Below, piece after piece: positions 28,250-37,478 of a stretch of DNA of 64,000 bases. The position numbers and the translations under genes are program-made. The notes under the pieces were generated by a model that did no database searches, was not told where the DNA came from, and worked only from the letters and a program-made list of their open reading frames with translations. This DNA comes from an uncultured Pelagibacteraceae bacterium (GTDB lineage Bacteria; Pseudomonadota; Alphaproteobacteria; Pelagibacterales; Pelagibacteraceae). The DNA is taken from NCBI GenBank assembly GCA_902524545.1, contig CABZDW010000001.1, positions 1 through 64,000 on the forward strand, in the 5' to 3' direction. Position 1 is the stretch's first letter. Every line of letters begins with the position of its first letter.

Positions 28250-29986
28250 ATGGCTATTAAGAGAAAAAAAATAGCAAAAAAAAAGGCCAAAAAAAAAATT
28301 AAGTTGGTCAAATCATCTAGAAAAAAAATAAAAACGAAAAGTAAGGTTAGACGAAAAGTGTCTGCGACCAAGAAACGTTTAAATAAATCTAGAAAAAACA
28401 ATAACATCAATACAACTAACAAAAAAAAGAGGAGAAAAAAAATGAGTGCAGAAGCAATGAAAGTGTCATCTGTATTAGATACTTCTCATTTAAAGGTGAA
28501 ATTTCCGTTTAAAGCTAAGTATGGAAACTACATTAATGGAAAATTTGTAGAGCCTAAATCTGGTAAATATTTTGATAATGTTAGCCCGATTTCTAATGAG
28601 AAAATCTGTTCAGTAGCACGATCAAATGAACAAGACGTTGAGGCAGCATTAGATGCAGCTCACGCAGCTTTCCCAGAATGGGGAAAAACTGACATCACTA
28701 CAAGATCAAATCTCTTGTACAAGATCGCTGACGTTTTAGAAAAAAATCTAAACTTATTAGCAGTTGCTGAATGTTTAGATAATGGAAAACCTATCAGAGA
28801 ATGTATGGCAGCAGACTTACCATTGGTCGTTGATCACTGGAGATATTTTGCTGGAGTTATTAGAGCAGAAGAAGGATCTATTGCTGAAATAGCTAATAAT
28901 CAATACTCATACAATTTTCATGAACCGCTAGGTGTAGTTGGTCAAATAGTTCCATGGAATTTTCCATTATTGATGGCAACATGGAAATTAGCACCAGCAC
29001 TTGCTGCAGGAAATTGTTCGGTTTTAAAACCAGCTGAGCAAACACCAGCATCAATCATGGTAATGATGGAACTTATTGGAGATTTATTACCTCCAGGAGT
29101 TGTCAATATTGTTAGTGGTTTTGGATTAGAAGCAGGTAAACCTCTGGCATCTTCTAAAAGAGTTGCTAAAGTTGCATTTACCGGAGAAACAACTACTGGA
29201 AGATTAATCATGCAGTATGCTGCACAAAACATAATTCCTATTACTTTGGAATTAGGTGGAAAATCTCCTAACATTTTCTTTGAAGATATCATGGAAAAAG
29301 ATGATGACTTCTTTGATAAGTGTATAGAGGGTTTTGTTATGTTTAATCTAAATCAAGGTGAGGTTTGTACTTGTCCAAGTAGAGCTCTAGTTCAGGAGTC
29401 TATCTATGATAAGTTCATGGAAAGAGCTGTAGCAAGAACAAAAGCTGTTGTTCAAGACAATCCTTTAAAAATGGAAACTATGATTGGAGCTCAAGCCTCA
29501 GTTGAACAGATGGAGAAAATAAAATCTTATCTTGAACTAGGTAAAAAAGAGGGCGCTAAAGTTCTAACTGGTGGAAGTGTTGGTAAACTTAATAGTGGAT
29601 TGGAAAAAGGTAATTACATTCAACCAACTATTTTTGAAGCTAACAACCAGATGAGAATCTCTCAAGAAGAGATCTTTGGACCAGTTGTATCAGTGATCAA
29701 ATTTAAAGATGAAGCAGAAGCATTAAAAATTGCTAATGATACTCTTTATGGTTTGGGAGCTGCTGTATGGACTAGAAATGGGAATATAGCTCACAGAATG
29801 GGTAGAGCGATACAAGCAGGAATAGTATGGACAAATTGTTATCATGCTTATCCAGCACACTCACCATTTGGTGGTTACAAACAATCAGGAGTTGGAAGAG
29901 AAACTCATAAAATGATGCTTAATCATTACAGACAGAATAAGAACTTACATGTGTCTTATGCTGAAAAGAAATTAGGCTTCTTTTAA
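28250..29986 (+). CDS. Aldehyde dehydrogenase (ExaC/AldB-like) with lysine-rich N-terminal extension
   Basis: The core from Met65 (28442) is a 514-residue NAD-dependent aldehyde dehydrogenase: [22 protein letters not shown], the catalytic glutamate in ELGGKSPN, and the catalytic cysteine in [15 protein letters not shown]779 gene follows, the usual partner of the ExaC-type acetaldehyde dehydrogenase. The first 64 residues are almost only Lys, Arg, Asn, Ser and Ala and resemble a histone-H1-like tail. A good RBS, GAGGAG, precedes ATG 28442, so the core may be translated on its own. Start at 28250 versus 28442 is unresolved. Confidence 0.9.
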   Translation: MAIKRKKIAKKKAKKKIKLVKSSRKKIKTKSKVRRKVSATKKRLNKSRKNNNINTTNKKKRRKKMSAEAMKVSSVLDTSHLKVKFPFKAKYGNYINGKFVEPKSGKYFDNVSPISNEKICSVARSNEQDVEAALDAAHAAFPEWGKTDITTRSNLLYKIADVLEKNLNLLAVAECLDNGKPIRECMAADLPLVVDHWRYFAGVIRAEEGSIAEIANNQYSYNFHEPLGVVGQIVPWNFPLLMATWKLAPALAAGNCSVLKPAEQTPASIMVMMELIGDLLPPGVVNIVSGFGLEAGKPLASSKRVAKVAFTGETTTGRLIMQYAAQNIIPITLELGGKSPNIFFEDIMEKDDDFFDKCIEGFVMFNLNQGEVCTCPSRALVQESIYDKFMERAVARTKAVVQDNPLKMETMIGAQASVEQMEKIKSYLELGKKEGAKVLTGGSVGKLNSGLEKGNYIQPTIFEANNQMRISQEEIFGPVVSVIKFKDEAEALKIANDTLYGLGAAVWTRNGNIAHRMGRAIQAGIVWTNCYHAYPAHSPFGGYKQSGVGRETHKMMLNHYRQNKNLHVSYAEKKLGFF

Positions 29987-30020
29987 TCAAATAATATATA
30001 CTGGTCCATGATTCGCTATC

Positions 30021-30392
30021 ATGGGCCAGAGAAAAAATATGAAAGTATCTGCAACACATTCGGCATTAAACTTACTATCGGAATTAAAACAGAAATACGG
30101 AGAAAAACTGATGTTTCACCAATCTGGGGGTTGTTGCGATGGGAGTGCACCCATGTGTTTTCAAGAGGGCGAATTTCCTTTAGGAGATAATGATATAAAG
30201 CTGGGAGAAATTGGTGGGGTTCCTTTTTATATGAACGGTGATCAATATGAAAAGTGGAAACACACAGATCTTACAATAGATGCAGTAAAAGGTATTGGCG
30301 GAATGTTCTCGCTGGATAATGGCACAGGTAGACGATTTTTAACAAAATCTGAGATATGTCTTGTGGTAGACAACGATAATCCTAACCACTAA
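30021..30392 (+). CDS. DUF779 protein associated with acetaldehyde dehydrogenase
   Basis: 123 residues (117 if the start is ATG 30039). The DUF779 hallmark is MFHQSGGCCDGSAPMCF near residues 35-51, with adjacent cysteines, then GGVPFYMNGDQYEKWKHTDLTIDAV and GGMFSLDNGTGRRF. It regularly follows exaC-type aldehyde dehydrogenase genes, as here 34 bases downstream. Its biochemical role is unknown; the cysteines could bind a metal. Two bases separate it from the convergent thioesterase. Confidence 0.88.
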   Translation: MGQRKNMKVSATHSALNLLSELKQKYGEKLMFHQSGGCCDGSAPMCFQEGEFPLGDNDIKLGEIGGVPFYMNGDQYEKWKHTDLTIDAVKGIGGMFSLDNGTGRRFLTKSEICLVVDNDNPNH

Positions 30393-30394
30393 TT

Positions 30395-30865
30395 TTACTT
30401 TTTTAATTTAGCTGTAAATTTTAAATCTTTATTTTTAAAGAGAGATTTATTTTTCTCAATATATTCGTCCATTAAAAGACTTTTTTCCTTATCAAATTCA
30501 ATGACTTTTCTATTGTTTAGATCAACGTGAAGAGCCAGCACCTCAATAGTAGAGGCTAAAAATTTTTTTTCTTTGTGTACCATTTCAATTTTGTATTGAA
30601 GACGTTTTTTATCATGATCAAAATAGACCAAATTTATGTCGACTTCATCATTTAGTTTAAGCTCTTGATTATAAGTCATGTGGGATTCAACAATCATGGT
30701 ACTCTTACCAGTGGTTTTTGCTGAATTTTCTCCCATTTTAAATTTATCATTTAAAACATCAGCGCCATATTTATCAAAAATTAAAAGATAATATGAAACA
30801 TTAAGATGGTTATTATAATCGATCCAATCTTTAATGATTTTCTGAGAACTTAAAAAGATTGACAT
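30395..30865 (-). CDS. Hotdog-fold acyl-CoA thioesterase
   Basis: 156 residues. DWIDYNNHLNVSYYLLIFD (residues 14-32) is the 4-hydroxybenzoyl-CoA thioesterase/YbgC-type active-site stretch (Asp-Tyr-x-x-His-x-Asn). SHMTYNQELKLNDEVDI then gives the second strand set. Likely releases CoA from a small acyl-CoA; similar proteins act on betainyl-CoA in carnitine breakdown. Substrate not determined. Confidence 0.8.
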   Translation of the reverse strand: MSIFLSSQKIIKDWIDYNNHLNVSYYLLIFDKYGADVLNDKFKMGENSAKTTGKSTMIVESHMTYNQELKLNDEVDINLVYFDHDKKRLQYKIEMVHKEKKFLASTIEVLALHVDLNNRKVIEFDKEKSLLMDEYIEKNKSLFKNKDLKFTAKLKK

Positions 30866-30882
30866 AGGTTTTTGACTTAATT

Positions 30883-30920
30883 TTCATCTATGCCTGAAAG
30901 TTTAATCAGGCACAGATGAA
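30883..30920 (-). terminator. Hairpin between the GYD-domain gene and the thioesterase gene
   Basis: A 15-base stem, 30883-30897 with 30906-30920, has one non-Watson-Crick position and an 8-base loop. It lies six bases after the stop of the upstream GYD-domain gene. On the minus strand no U-run follows; on the plus strand TTTTGATT follows. It may stabilise an mRNA end rather than terminate. Confidence 0.5.
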
Positions 30921-30926
30921 TTTTGA

Positions 30927-31250
30927 TTATTGACCTACACCTTTGTACTTCTGTGCAATCTTAGCAGCGTGAGCAGCAATATCATTTAGATTTGTTTCTT
31001 CTAAAATCACAAGATTACATAAAGTTCCACTTGCTTCGGTTGCCATTTTAATTCCAGCACCTTGTTCAAAGCTACCTTCAAACACAGCCATAAAATCATA
31101 AGCACCTCTTAGTCCGCAAAATGATACCATCTTTGCCCCTACTGCTTCCGCAGCAATTTGAGCAGCCTTTGATCTATCTGACCCAGGATCTTTACAAAAT
31201 CCTTGGAAGCCTTGTGTAGTATAATTTCCTAAAGCATAAAATTTTGCCAT
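30927..31250 (-). CDS. GYD-domain protein
   Basis: 107 residues, small alpha/beta-barrel. RGAYDFMAVFEG (residues 49-60) is the family's GYD-like motif, preceded by AVGAKMVSFCGL and followed by the helix GAGIKMATEASG. Strong RBS (AAAGGAG). The function of the family is unknown. It resembles in size and predicted fold the barrel proteins at 38-40 kb. Confidence 0.75.
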   Translation of the reverse strand: MAKFYALGNYTTQGFQGFCKDPGSDRSKAAQIAAEAVGAKMVSFCGLRGAYDFMAVFEGSFEQGAGIKMATEASGTLCNLVILEETNLNDIAAHAAKIAQKYKGVGQ

Positions 31251-31320
31251 GGAGACTCCTTTTGTTAATTTTATATGCTAGCATTGATAAACAAATTTTT
31301 TAATAGTAAAAATTACACAG

Positions 31321-31338
31321 TAGACACAACCTACAGTA
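31321..31338. promoter_or_regulatory. Motif shared with the upstream region of the first aldehyde dehydrogenase
   Basis: The second copy of the TAGACACAAC element (see 28159-28176), here ending 16 bases before the ATG of the aldehyde dehydrogenase at 31355 and within the divergent gap to the GYD gene. Conservation against an AT-rich background suggests a binding site. Confidence 0.4.
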
Positions 31339-31354
31339 ATGCTAAGCTAAACAC

Positions 31355-32797
31355 ATGTACGAAAAATTTGGGCAATTTATTGATGGTAAATGGTGTCAGT
31401 CATCTGACAAATCAACATATGAAGTAATAAACCCTGCCAACGAGGAAGTGATAGGACACGCATCAAAAGCTACGGCTCAAGATGTAGATAGGGCATTAGA
31501 GTCAGCAGAAAAAGGATTAGAGGTTTGGAAAAAAACTGCTCCCTGGCAAAGATCTTACATTATCAGACGGATTGCAGACAAAATGAGGGAGAAGCAAGAT
31601 GTGCTTGCAAAATGGATGACCTTAGAGGTTGGAAAACCTTTTGCAGAGGCTAAAGGTGAAGTAGGAGGTGCTGCAGATATATTTGAGTGGAATGCTGAAG
31701 AAACAAAAAGAATTTATGGTCAAACGGTTGAAAGCAGATTTGAAGATACTAGAGTGCATGTATATTACCAACCTGTTGGTGTTGTTGCAGCTTTAACACC
31801 TTGGAATTTTCCAGCAGTTTTGTCAGCAAGAAAAATTTCAACAGCTTTAGCAGCTGGCTGTTCAGTAATAGTTAAACCTGATGTAATTACTCCTGGTATT
31901 GTAATGGAAATGGTTGATATCTGTAGAGAATGTGGTGTGCCTCCAGGTGTTGTTAATCTTTTATCAGGTGATCCACCAAGTATTGCACAACAATTAATAG
32001 CCTCTGATATCATAAAAAAAATTTCAATAACAGGATCTTCAAGAGTTGGAAAATTAATATTAAAACAGGCTGCTGATAAAGTTCAAAGAGTCACAATGGA
32101 ACTTTCAGGTCATTCACCTTTTATAGTATTCGATGATGCAAATATTAAAAAAGCCGCTGATATGGCAATTGCTGCAAAATTTAGAAACAATGGGCAAGTC
32201 TGCATATCCCCTAACAGATTTTATATTCATGAAAGTAAGAAAGATGAATTTGTAAATTTGTTTATTGAAAAAACAAAAAAATTAAAAATCGGAGATGGTA
32301 TGGATCCCACAACTAAATTGGGTCCATTAACTACAAAAAAAAGATTGAATGAAATTGAAGAATTGGTTGAAAAAACAAAACAGGAGGGTGGCAAAGTTTT
32401 ATTAGGTGGCAAAAGACCTGCTGGATTCAATAAAGGCTTTTTTTATGAACCCACTATATTTGATGATATTAAGGATGATTTTACAATCATGAAACAAGAA
32501 CCATTTGGACCATTAGTACCCATGTTATCTTTTAATTCTTTTGATGATGTTATCAAAAGAGCTAATAACCATGAACTTGGATTATGTAGCTATGTTTGTA
32601 CTAACTCTATGGAGACTGCTCATTTAGCCTCTGAACATTTAGAGACAGGTTCAGTTGCAGTAAATACCCCAATGGTTGCATTAGCCGAAGCACCCTTCGG
32701 AGGAATTAAGCAAAGTGGATATGGTCGTGAAGGTGGATCAATGGCAATTAAAGATTACCTAAATATAAAGTATACCCATCTTGGTATTAAAGGGTAG
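31355..32797 (+). CDS. NAD(P)-dependent aldehyde dehydrogenase, succinate-semialdehyde type
   Basis: 480 residues. Visible are TPWNFPAVLSARKISTALAAGC (near 148), the catalytic glutamate in MELSGHSPF (near 249), the catalytic cysteine in NNGQVCISPNRF (near 283) and EAPFGGIKQSGYGREGG at the C-terminus. It belongs to the GabD/lactaldehyde-type clade and oxidises a small aldehyde to the acid. Three bases separate it from a FAH-family gene, suggesting a shared catabolic route. Substrate is inference. Confidence 0.92.
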   Translation: MYEKFGQFIDGKWCQSSDKSTYEVINPANEEVIGHASKATAQDVDRALESAEKGLEVWKKTAPWQRSYIIRRIADKMREKQDVLAKWMTLEVGKPFAEAKGEVGGAADIFEWNAEETKRIYGQTVESRFEDTRVHVYYQPVGVVAALTPWNFPAVLSARKISTALAAGCSVIVKPDVITPGIVMEMVDICRECGVPPGVVNLLSGDPPSIAQQLIASDIIKKISITGSSRVGKLILKQAADKVQRVTMELSGHSPFIVFDDANIKKAADMAIAAKFRNNGQVCISPNRFYIHESKKDEFVNLFIEKTKKLKIGDGMDPTTKLGPLTTKKRLNEIEELVEKTKQEGGKVLLGGKRPAGFNKGFFYEPTIFDDIKDDFTIMKQEPFGPLVPMLSFNSFDDVIKRANNHELGLCSYVCTNSMETAHLASEHLETGSVAVNTPMVALAEAPFGGIKQSGYGREGGSMAIKDYLNIKYTHLGIKG

Positions 32798-32800
32798 TTA

Positions 32801-33646
32801 ATGAAACTTTTAAGGGTTGGAGAGCATGGTAAAGAAATGCCTGCAATTATTGACAGCCAAAATAATTTACGAAATTTATCTAAAATTATAAATGATTTTA
32901 CACCTGAAAATTTAAATTTTGAAATTTTAGATAAAATAAAAGAGTTAAATTTAAACTCTCTTCCTTTAATTAATAATAATCAAAGAATAGGACCTTGTGT
33001 AATTAAACCAGCAAATTTCATAGCAATTGGTTTAAATTATAAGGCTCACGCTGAAGAGACTAATTCTGATGCTCCAAAAGAGCCAATTGTTTTTAATAAA
33101 TCACCAAATTGTATTATTGGACCTAACGACAATATTTTAATACCAAAAAACTCGAAGTCTTTAGATCACGAAGTTGAAATTGCATTAGTTATTGGAAGTA
33201 AAGCTAAATATATAAAAGAAGATGAAGCACAAGATTATGTATTAGGTTACTGTATTTGTAATGATATAAGTGAGAGAGAATGGCAAAAAAACAGAGGAGG
33301 TCAATGGGTAAAAGGAAAATCTGGAGATACCTTTGGTCCATTGGGTCCTTACTTAGTAACAAAAGATGAAATAGATGATTTGTTTAATTTAAATTTATCA
33401 TTAGATCTCAACAAAAAAAGAAGACAAACTGGTAATACTAGTTTAATGATATTTAATTTTAATTTCTTAATTTCACATATAAGTCAATTTTTAACATTAA
33501 TGCCAGGCGATGTAATTACAACAGGCACACCAGCAGGAGTAGGAATGGGAATGAATCCACCAGATTATTTGAAAGATGGTGATGAAATGATTTTAAGAGT
33601 TGATAAATTAGGTGAACAGAGGTCGAAAGTTGTTAAAGAGGAATAA
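32801..33646 (+). CDS. Fumarylacetoacetate hydrolase family protein
   Basis: 281 residues. AIGLNYKAHAEETN (near 75), FNKSPNCIIGPND (near 99), the metal-binding glutamates in DHEVEIALVIG (near 122) and the GDVITTGTPAGVGMGMNPP loop (near 232) mark the FAH fold. Members hydrolyse or decarboxylate 2-oxo acid type substrates such as oxaloacetate or acylpyruvates. Lies between the aldehyde dehydrogenase and ccdA, with a one-base overlap to ccdA. Confidence 0.9.
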   Translation: MKLLRVGEHGKEMPAIIDSQNNLRNLSKIINDFTPENLNFEILDKIKELNLNSLPLINNNQRIGPCVIKPANFIAIGLNYKAHAEETNSDAPKEPIVFNKSPNCIIGPNDNILIPKNSKSLDHEVEIALVIGSKAKYIKEDEAQDYVLGYCICNDISEREWQKNRGGQWVKGKSGDTFGPLGPYLVTKDEIDDLFNLNLSLDLNKKRRQTGNTSLMIFNFNFLISHISQFLTLMPGDVITTGTPAGVGMGMNPPDYLKDGDEMILRVDKLGEQRSKVVKEE

Positions 33647-34353
33647 TGATTGAATTAATTATTGCTTTTGGTGCTGGATTGATAAGTTTTTTGTCACCGT
33701 GTGTTTTACCACTCATACCAGGTTATATTTCATATATTTCGGGTAGCTCAATTAATGAGCTTGTAGATAAGAAAAATATCAATTTATTTCCTATTATTTT
33801 ATTTACAGTTGGTTTTTCCTTAGTCTTTATAATCTTTGGAGCAGCCTCAACTTTTTTAGGACAAATATTTTTAGAAAATTCTTACGAGCTAAGAATAGTT
33901 GCAGGATTAATAATTATTATTTTGTCTCTTCATATAATTGGCATAATAAATCTAAAATTTTTGAATTATGAAAAAAGAATTCAAACAAATATTAATAAAA
34001 GTGTTTTTAGTCCTATATTAATAGGAATGGCTTTTGCATTTGGGTGGACGCCATGTATCGGCCCTATTTTAGGATCGATTTTAGTGTTAGCAGCAACTGA
34101 ACAAAGTTTAAGCCAAGGAATATTGTTACTATCTTTTTATTCTATTGGTTTAGCTTTACCTTTTATTTTATCAGGCTATTTAATACAAAGGTTTCTTATA
34201 TTTTCAAAAAACTTTAGAAAAAATATTAATCTAGTTTCAAGAATAGGAGGAATAATACTATTGATCACTGGTATTTTGATATTAACTAATCAATTACAAG
34301 CCTTAGGATATTATTTACTAAATATTTTCCCTTTCTTACAAAATTTTGGTTAA
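33646..34353 (+). CDS. ccdA: CcdA-type thiol-disulfide transmembrane electron carrier
   Basis: 235 residues, six membrane helices. The two conserved cysteines are in FLSPCVLPLIPGYI (near 20) and GWTPCIGPILGSI (near 134), the standard CcdA/DsbD-beta pair. It passes electrons from cytoplasmic thioredoxin to the periplasm for cytochrome c maturation or disulfide reduction. Its presence in this gene string may serve the periplasmic MsrB or c-type cytochromes; that link is inference. Confidence 0.93.
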   Translation: MIELIIAFGAGLISFLSPCVLPLIPGYISYISGSSINELVDKKNINLFPIILFTVGFSLVFIIFGAASTFLGQIFLENSYELRIVAGLIIIILSLHIIGIINLKFLNYEKRIQTNINKSVFSPILIGMAFAFGWTPCIGPILGSILVLAATEQSLSQGILLLSFYSIGLALPFILSGYLIQRFLIFSKNFRKNINLVSRIGGIILLITGILILTNQLQALGYYLLNIFPFLQNFG

Positions 34354-34361
34354 ACTAAATT

Positions 34362-34943
34362 ATGAAAATTTATCAAATAGACTCTAGTGCTAGAAAAGAT
34401 GGTTCAACCTCAAGAGCTTTAGCGAAAAAACTTTTAAATAAAATAAAAAAACCTGGAGATGAGGTTATCTATAGAGATCTAAATGATGAGATGGTTTTCG
34501 TATCTAATTTGACAGAGTCGGGAATGAAAATAGATCCTAAGGATCAAACAGAAACACATAAAAAAATGTTTAAGCTCTCAGATACTCTTGTAAAGGAATT
34601 GAAAGAAAGTGATATCATAATTATATCAGCCCCTATTTACAATTATGGACCTCCTGCAACCTTAAAAGCCTGGTCCGATCTTGCTGCTAGAATTGGGGAA
34701 ACCTTTAAATTTAAACCGAATGGAAGGAGAGAAGGTTTATTAAAGAATAAAAAAGCTTATTTAGTAATTACTTCAGGAGGCACCAAGCTTAATAGCAATG
34801 AAGATTTTCTTACTCCTTGGTTAAAGTTTATTTTAAACTTTTTTGGTATAGAAAAGGTAGAGGTGGTGAGTGCTGATCAAATGTCACTAGATTATGAAAA
34901 ATCAATAAGAGATGCTGAAAAACAGATAGAAAATATATCTTAA
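34362..34943 (+). CDS. FMN-dependent NAD(P)H oxidoreductase, AzoR/flavodoxin-like
   Basis: 193 residues with the flavodoxin_2 pattern: QIDSSARKDGSTSRALA (phosphate loop, residues 4-20), SAPIYNYGPPATLKAWSDLAAR (near 88-109) and ITSGGTKLNS (near 139). It reduces quinones or azo compounds using an FMN cofactor. No membrane segments. It ends in a 4-base TTAA overlap with the convergent dioxygenase gene. Confidence 0.87.
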   Translation: MKIYQIDSSARKDGSTSRALAKKLLNKIKKPGDEVIYRDLNDEMVFVSNLTESGMKIDPKDQTETHKKMFKLSDTLVKELKESDIIIISAPIYNYGPPATLKAWSDLAARIGETFKFKPNGRREGLLKNKKAYLVITSGGTKLNSNEDFLTPWLKFILNFFGIEKVEVVSADQMSLDYEKSIRDAEKQIENIS

Positions 34944-36040
34944 TAATTAAATTTTCTCTTTAAATGTTTTAGTCTTCCTTCGGTGCTATCGTAGTCAATA
35001 TAACAACCCTGAAGAAAGCGATTACCTTCACTTGCATCATACTTGGTTCTACCATGTAATAATCTATAATTGTCCATCATTAATAAGTCTCCAGGTAATA
35101 ACTTAAATTCAATTTTATAATTTTCAGAATTATATAGCTCAGACAATTTTTTTCTCGCAGAATAAAATAACTCTAATTTCTTTTTGTCTATTAGTGGAAC
35201 AAAATCTAGCCTTGGACTGAAGCGAACTTGTTTAAATTTTCCACTTTCATCTAATTTAATCATTTCAGCCCAGTCCTCTAAAACTATCGTTTGATCTATA
35301 AATTGAAATCGTATTTTAACTTCAGTTAAAATTTTATAGTAATCTGGAAAATCGTATTTGAGTTTTTCAGAAACAGTGTATCCATCAACAAGAGTTGATA
35401 AACCACCAGTTACCTCATTTTCAATGCATTGAAGAATTTGAATACATGGCACAGGATTTCTATAAGGGTTATCAGTATGAGGGGCCAGATCTAAAGATGT
35501 ATAAGCTAAATCATTTGGGTTTGGCTTTGATTGTACATTAAAAAATTCCCCAAAATTTGTTCGCCTAACACTACCGATTGAGTTAGCAAACTTTACAATA
35601 AAATTATCTTTTGTAGGTACATTTTTAAAGATTACAAAACCATATTGATAAAAATTTATTAAAGCTTTGTACATTTCATCGGTCTCAGATAAATTTTCAT
35701 CAAACTCGAAAGTATTTTGCTCGCTGAATGAAGAGTCCCATTTCATTTTTTCTATTTGTTTAATCTCATTGATATTTGAAAATTCTTTAAAAATATCGAT
35801 AACAGAAATTTTTGTTGAGGTTCCATCATTAAATCTTACATTTAAGAAATCACTAGATAAATTTAAGTCTTTTATTTTAATATTTTCTTGTAATTGAGTA
35901 GGATCAAATAATCGCTGTTTAGTTGATTTATCAACAAAATTTTCTCCATTTACTCTCTCCCTTAGCCAAAAAGGATGAATTTCTTTTTTTAGACCCTTAC
36001 TTTCAAAAAATACCTTGTTATTTTTTAACTCCAATTTCAT
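34940..36040 (-). CDS. Gamma-butyrobetaine hydroxylase-like Fe(II)/2-oxoglutarate dioxygenase
   Basis: 366 residues. An N-terminal GBBH-like domain (HPFWLRERVNGENFVD near 22, LFDPTQLQ) precedes a TauD/TfdA catalytic domain. The Fe ligands are in APHTDNPY (HxD, near 192) and the distal histidine in RLLHGRTKYD (near 330), with the 2-oxoglutarate arginine following in NRFLQGCYIDYD. It probably hydroxylates a trimethylammonium compound (butyrobetaine or trimethyllysine). Osmolyte use fits this genome type. Confidence 0.88.
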   Translation of the reverse strand: MKLELKNNKVFFESKGLKKEIHPFWLRERVNGENFVDKSTKQRLFDPTQLQENIKIKDLNLSSDFLNVRFNDGTSTKISVIDIFKEFSNINEIKQIEKMKWDSSFSEQNTFEFDENLSETDEMYKALINFYQYGFVIFKNVPTKDNFIVKFANSIGSVRRTNFGEFFNVQSKPNPNDLAYTSLDLAPHTDNPYRNPVPCIQILQCIENEVTGGLSTLVDGYTVSEKLKYDFPDYYKILTEVKIRFQFIDQTIVLEDWAEMIKLDESGKFKQVRFSPRLDFVPLIDKKKLELFYSARKKLSELYNSENYKIEFKLLPGDLLMMDNYRLLHGRTKYDASEGNRFLQGCYIDYDSTEGRLKHLKRKFNY

Positions 36041-36105
36041 TTAATTTTAAATCATTATAAAAAATTTAGCTTTAATCAATAGTAATAAAATAGTATTAGA
36101 GCGAT

Positions 36106-36909
36106 GTGCAAATTGTAAAATCATCAGATTATAAACTTTATTCTAAATTTATTGAAAATTTAGCTTATAAATTAACAAGATTTTATTATTCCAAATTAAA
36201 TAAACCATTTAAAGTATCTAATAAACTTAGAGGTGGCTATGATCCCGTGACAACTGCCGACAGAGCATTTGAAAGATTTATAAGAAATGAGATTAAAAAA
36301 AAATTTCCGAATCACCAAATTATAGGTGAAGAATTTGGCACGAAAAAAACTAAAAGTGATTACTCTTGGATTATTGATCCAATAGATGGAACCAGATCAT
36401 TTGTGATAGGAAACCCAACATGGAGCAACTTAATATCTCTAAATTACAAAGGTGCTCCAATAATAGGTCTCGCAAACTTTCCAATTCTTAGAAAATTTTA
36501 TTTTAATACCTCAAGTGATTTTTCGTATGTTTCAGAGAATGGAAAAAAAAAGAGAATACTTGTTAATCAAAAAGCAACTTATTCAAGTATGAAATTATCC
36601 GCAGCCTTTCATGGAAGTTTATCACTAAAAAAACAAAAAAAAATTCCTCAAATTTTAAAGAGGATGCAATTTCCTTGTTCAGATGCTTTAAGCTATTCAC
36701 ATTTAGCTGAGGGAAAACTTGATGTAGTAATTCAATGTGGAAACAAAATTTGGGATATCCACGCCTTAATTCCAATTATTGAAGCTGCGAACGGCATAGT
36801 TTCAACTTGGAAAAATGATAATGCTAAGAAAGCTGGGAATATTATTTGCTCAGCAAATAATAGTCTGCATAAAAAAATGCTCAAAATTTTAAAGCCAGTT
36901 TCTAGTTAG
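36106..36909 (+). CDS. Inositol-monophosphatase-fold phosphatase, HisN-like
   Basis: 267 residues. Metal-binding motifs are GEEFG (near 79), DPIDGTRSFVIGNPTWSNL (near 96-114) and the C-terminal WDIHALIPIIEAANG (near 222). The pattern fits the HisN-type histidinol-phosphate phosphatases. The start is GTG at 36106; an ATG two bases earlier runs into a stop in another frame. Overlaps the convergent SMR gene by 8 bases. Confidence 0.87.
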   Translation: MQIVKSSDYKLYSKFIENLAYKLTRFYYSKLNKPFKVSNKLRGGYDPVTTADRAFERFIRNEIKKKFPNHQIIGEEFGTKKTKSDYSWIIDPIDGTRSFVIGNPTWSNLISLNYKGAPIIGLANFPILRKFYFNTSSDFSYVSENGKKKRILVNQKATYSSMKLSAAFHGSLSLKKQKKIPQILKRMQFPCSDALSYSHLAEGKLDVVIQCGNKIWDIHALIPIIEAANGIVSTWKNDNAKKAGNIICSANNSLHKKMLKILKPVSS

Positions 36910-37237
36910 TTTTACCTAAAGTATTTAAAAGAATTACACCAATAATTATTAAAACAATTCCAATTATTCCATAAAGGTTTGGAATTTGTTGATATTTATA
37001 AACCCCAAACAATGTTACTGCTGTAATTGTTAAACCTCCATAAGTTGCGTATGTAAAACCAACTGGAATAATACTCATGGCTTTTGATAAACAAAAAATA
37101 CAAGCAATTATTGAAATTATACAAAAAATAGTTGGAGCTAGGATTGTAAATCCGTTAGTAGATTTTAAATACCCATTTGAAGTTATTCCTAGGATAATTG
37201 CTAATATGAGAAAAATATATCCTGAAAAATTACTCAT
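36902..37237 (-). CDS. Small multidrug resistance (SMR) family membrane protein lacking the usual helix-1 glutamate
   Basis: 111 residues, four membrane helices, and the SMR landmarks IPVGFTYATYGG and GIIGIVLIIIGVILLN. Aligned to EmrE by eye, the proton-coupling Glu14 position holds Gly (in LAIILGITSNGYLK), and the WSG of helix 3 is YGG. It is therefore unlikely to be a standard proton/drug antiporter. Forms a minus-strand run with a DUF2798 gene. Confidence 0.85.
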   Translation of the reverse strand: MSNFSGYIFLILAIILGITSNGYLKSTNGFTILAPTIFCIISIIACIFCLSKAMSIIPVGFTYATYGGLTITAVTLFGVYKYQQIPNLYGIIGIVLIIIGVILLNTLGKTN

Positions 37238-37251
37238 TATAAAGAATAAAA

Positions 37252-37473
37252 CTATTTAATAATTTTATCTACAATTTTTTGTACCATGGGTGCTACTAAT
37301 GATATTGCAACTAATGCTACAGGCAAACTTATAGACCAAGCTTTGAAGAATCTCATATAGTACATTTCATCAAAACCCGTATTAATATATGTAATTATTA
37401 AAGTCATAATTAAACTCATACTGAAACTCATAAGACAGATAAATAAAATTTTAGTATATTTTTTTGGTAACAT
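37252..37473 (-). CDS. DUF2798 small membrane protein
   Basis: 73 residues with two membrane helices (about 8-29 and 42-65). FFKAWSISLPVALVAISLVAPMVQKIVDK is the DUF2798 signature half. Function unknown. It lies 5 bases after the TPR gene and 14 before the SMR gene, so may be co-transcribed. Confidence 0.8.
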   Translation of the reverse strand: MLPKKYTKILFICLMSFSMSLIMTLIITYINTGFDEMYYMRFFKAWSISLPVALVAISLVAPMVQKIVDKIIK

Positions 37474-37478
37474 AATTT

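Noticed and set aside
34940-36040. TauD taurine dioxygenase as the missing desulfonating enzyme.
   Set aside because: The N-terminal GBBH domain places it with butyrobetaine/trimethyllysine hydroxylases, and it is 10 kb from the tau genes.
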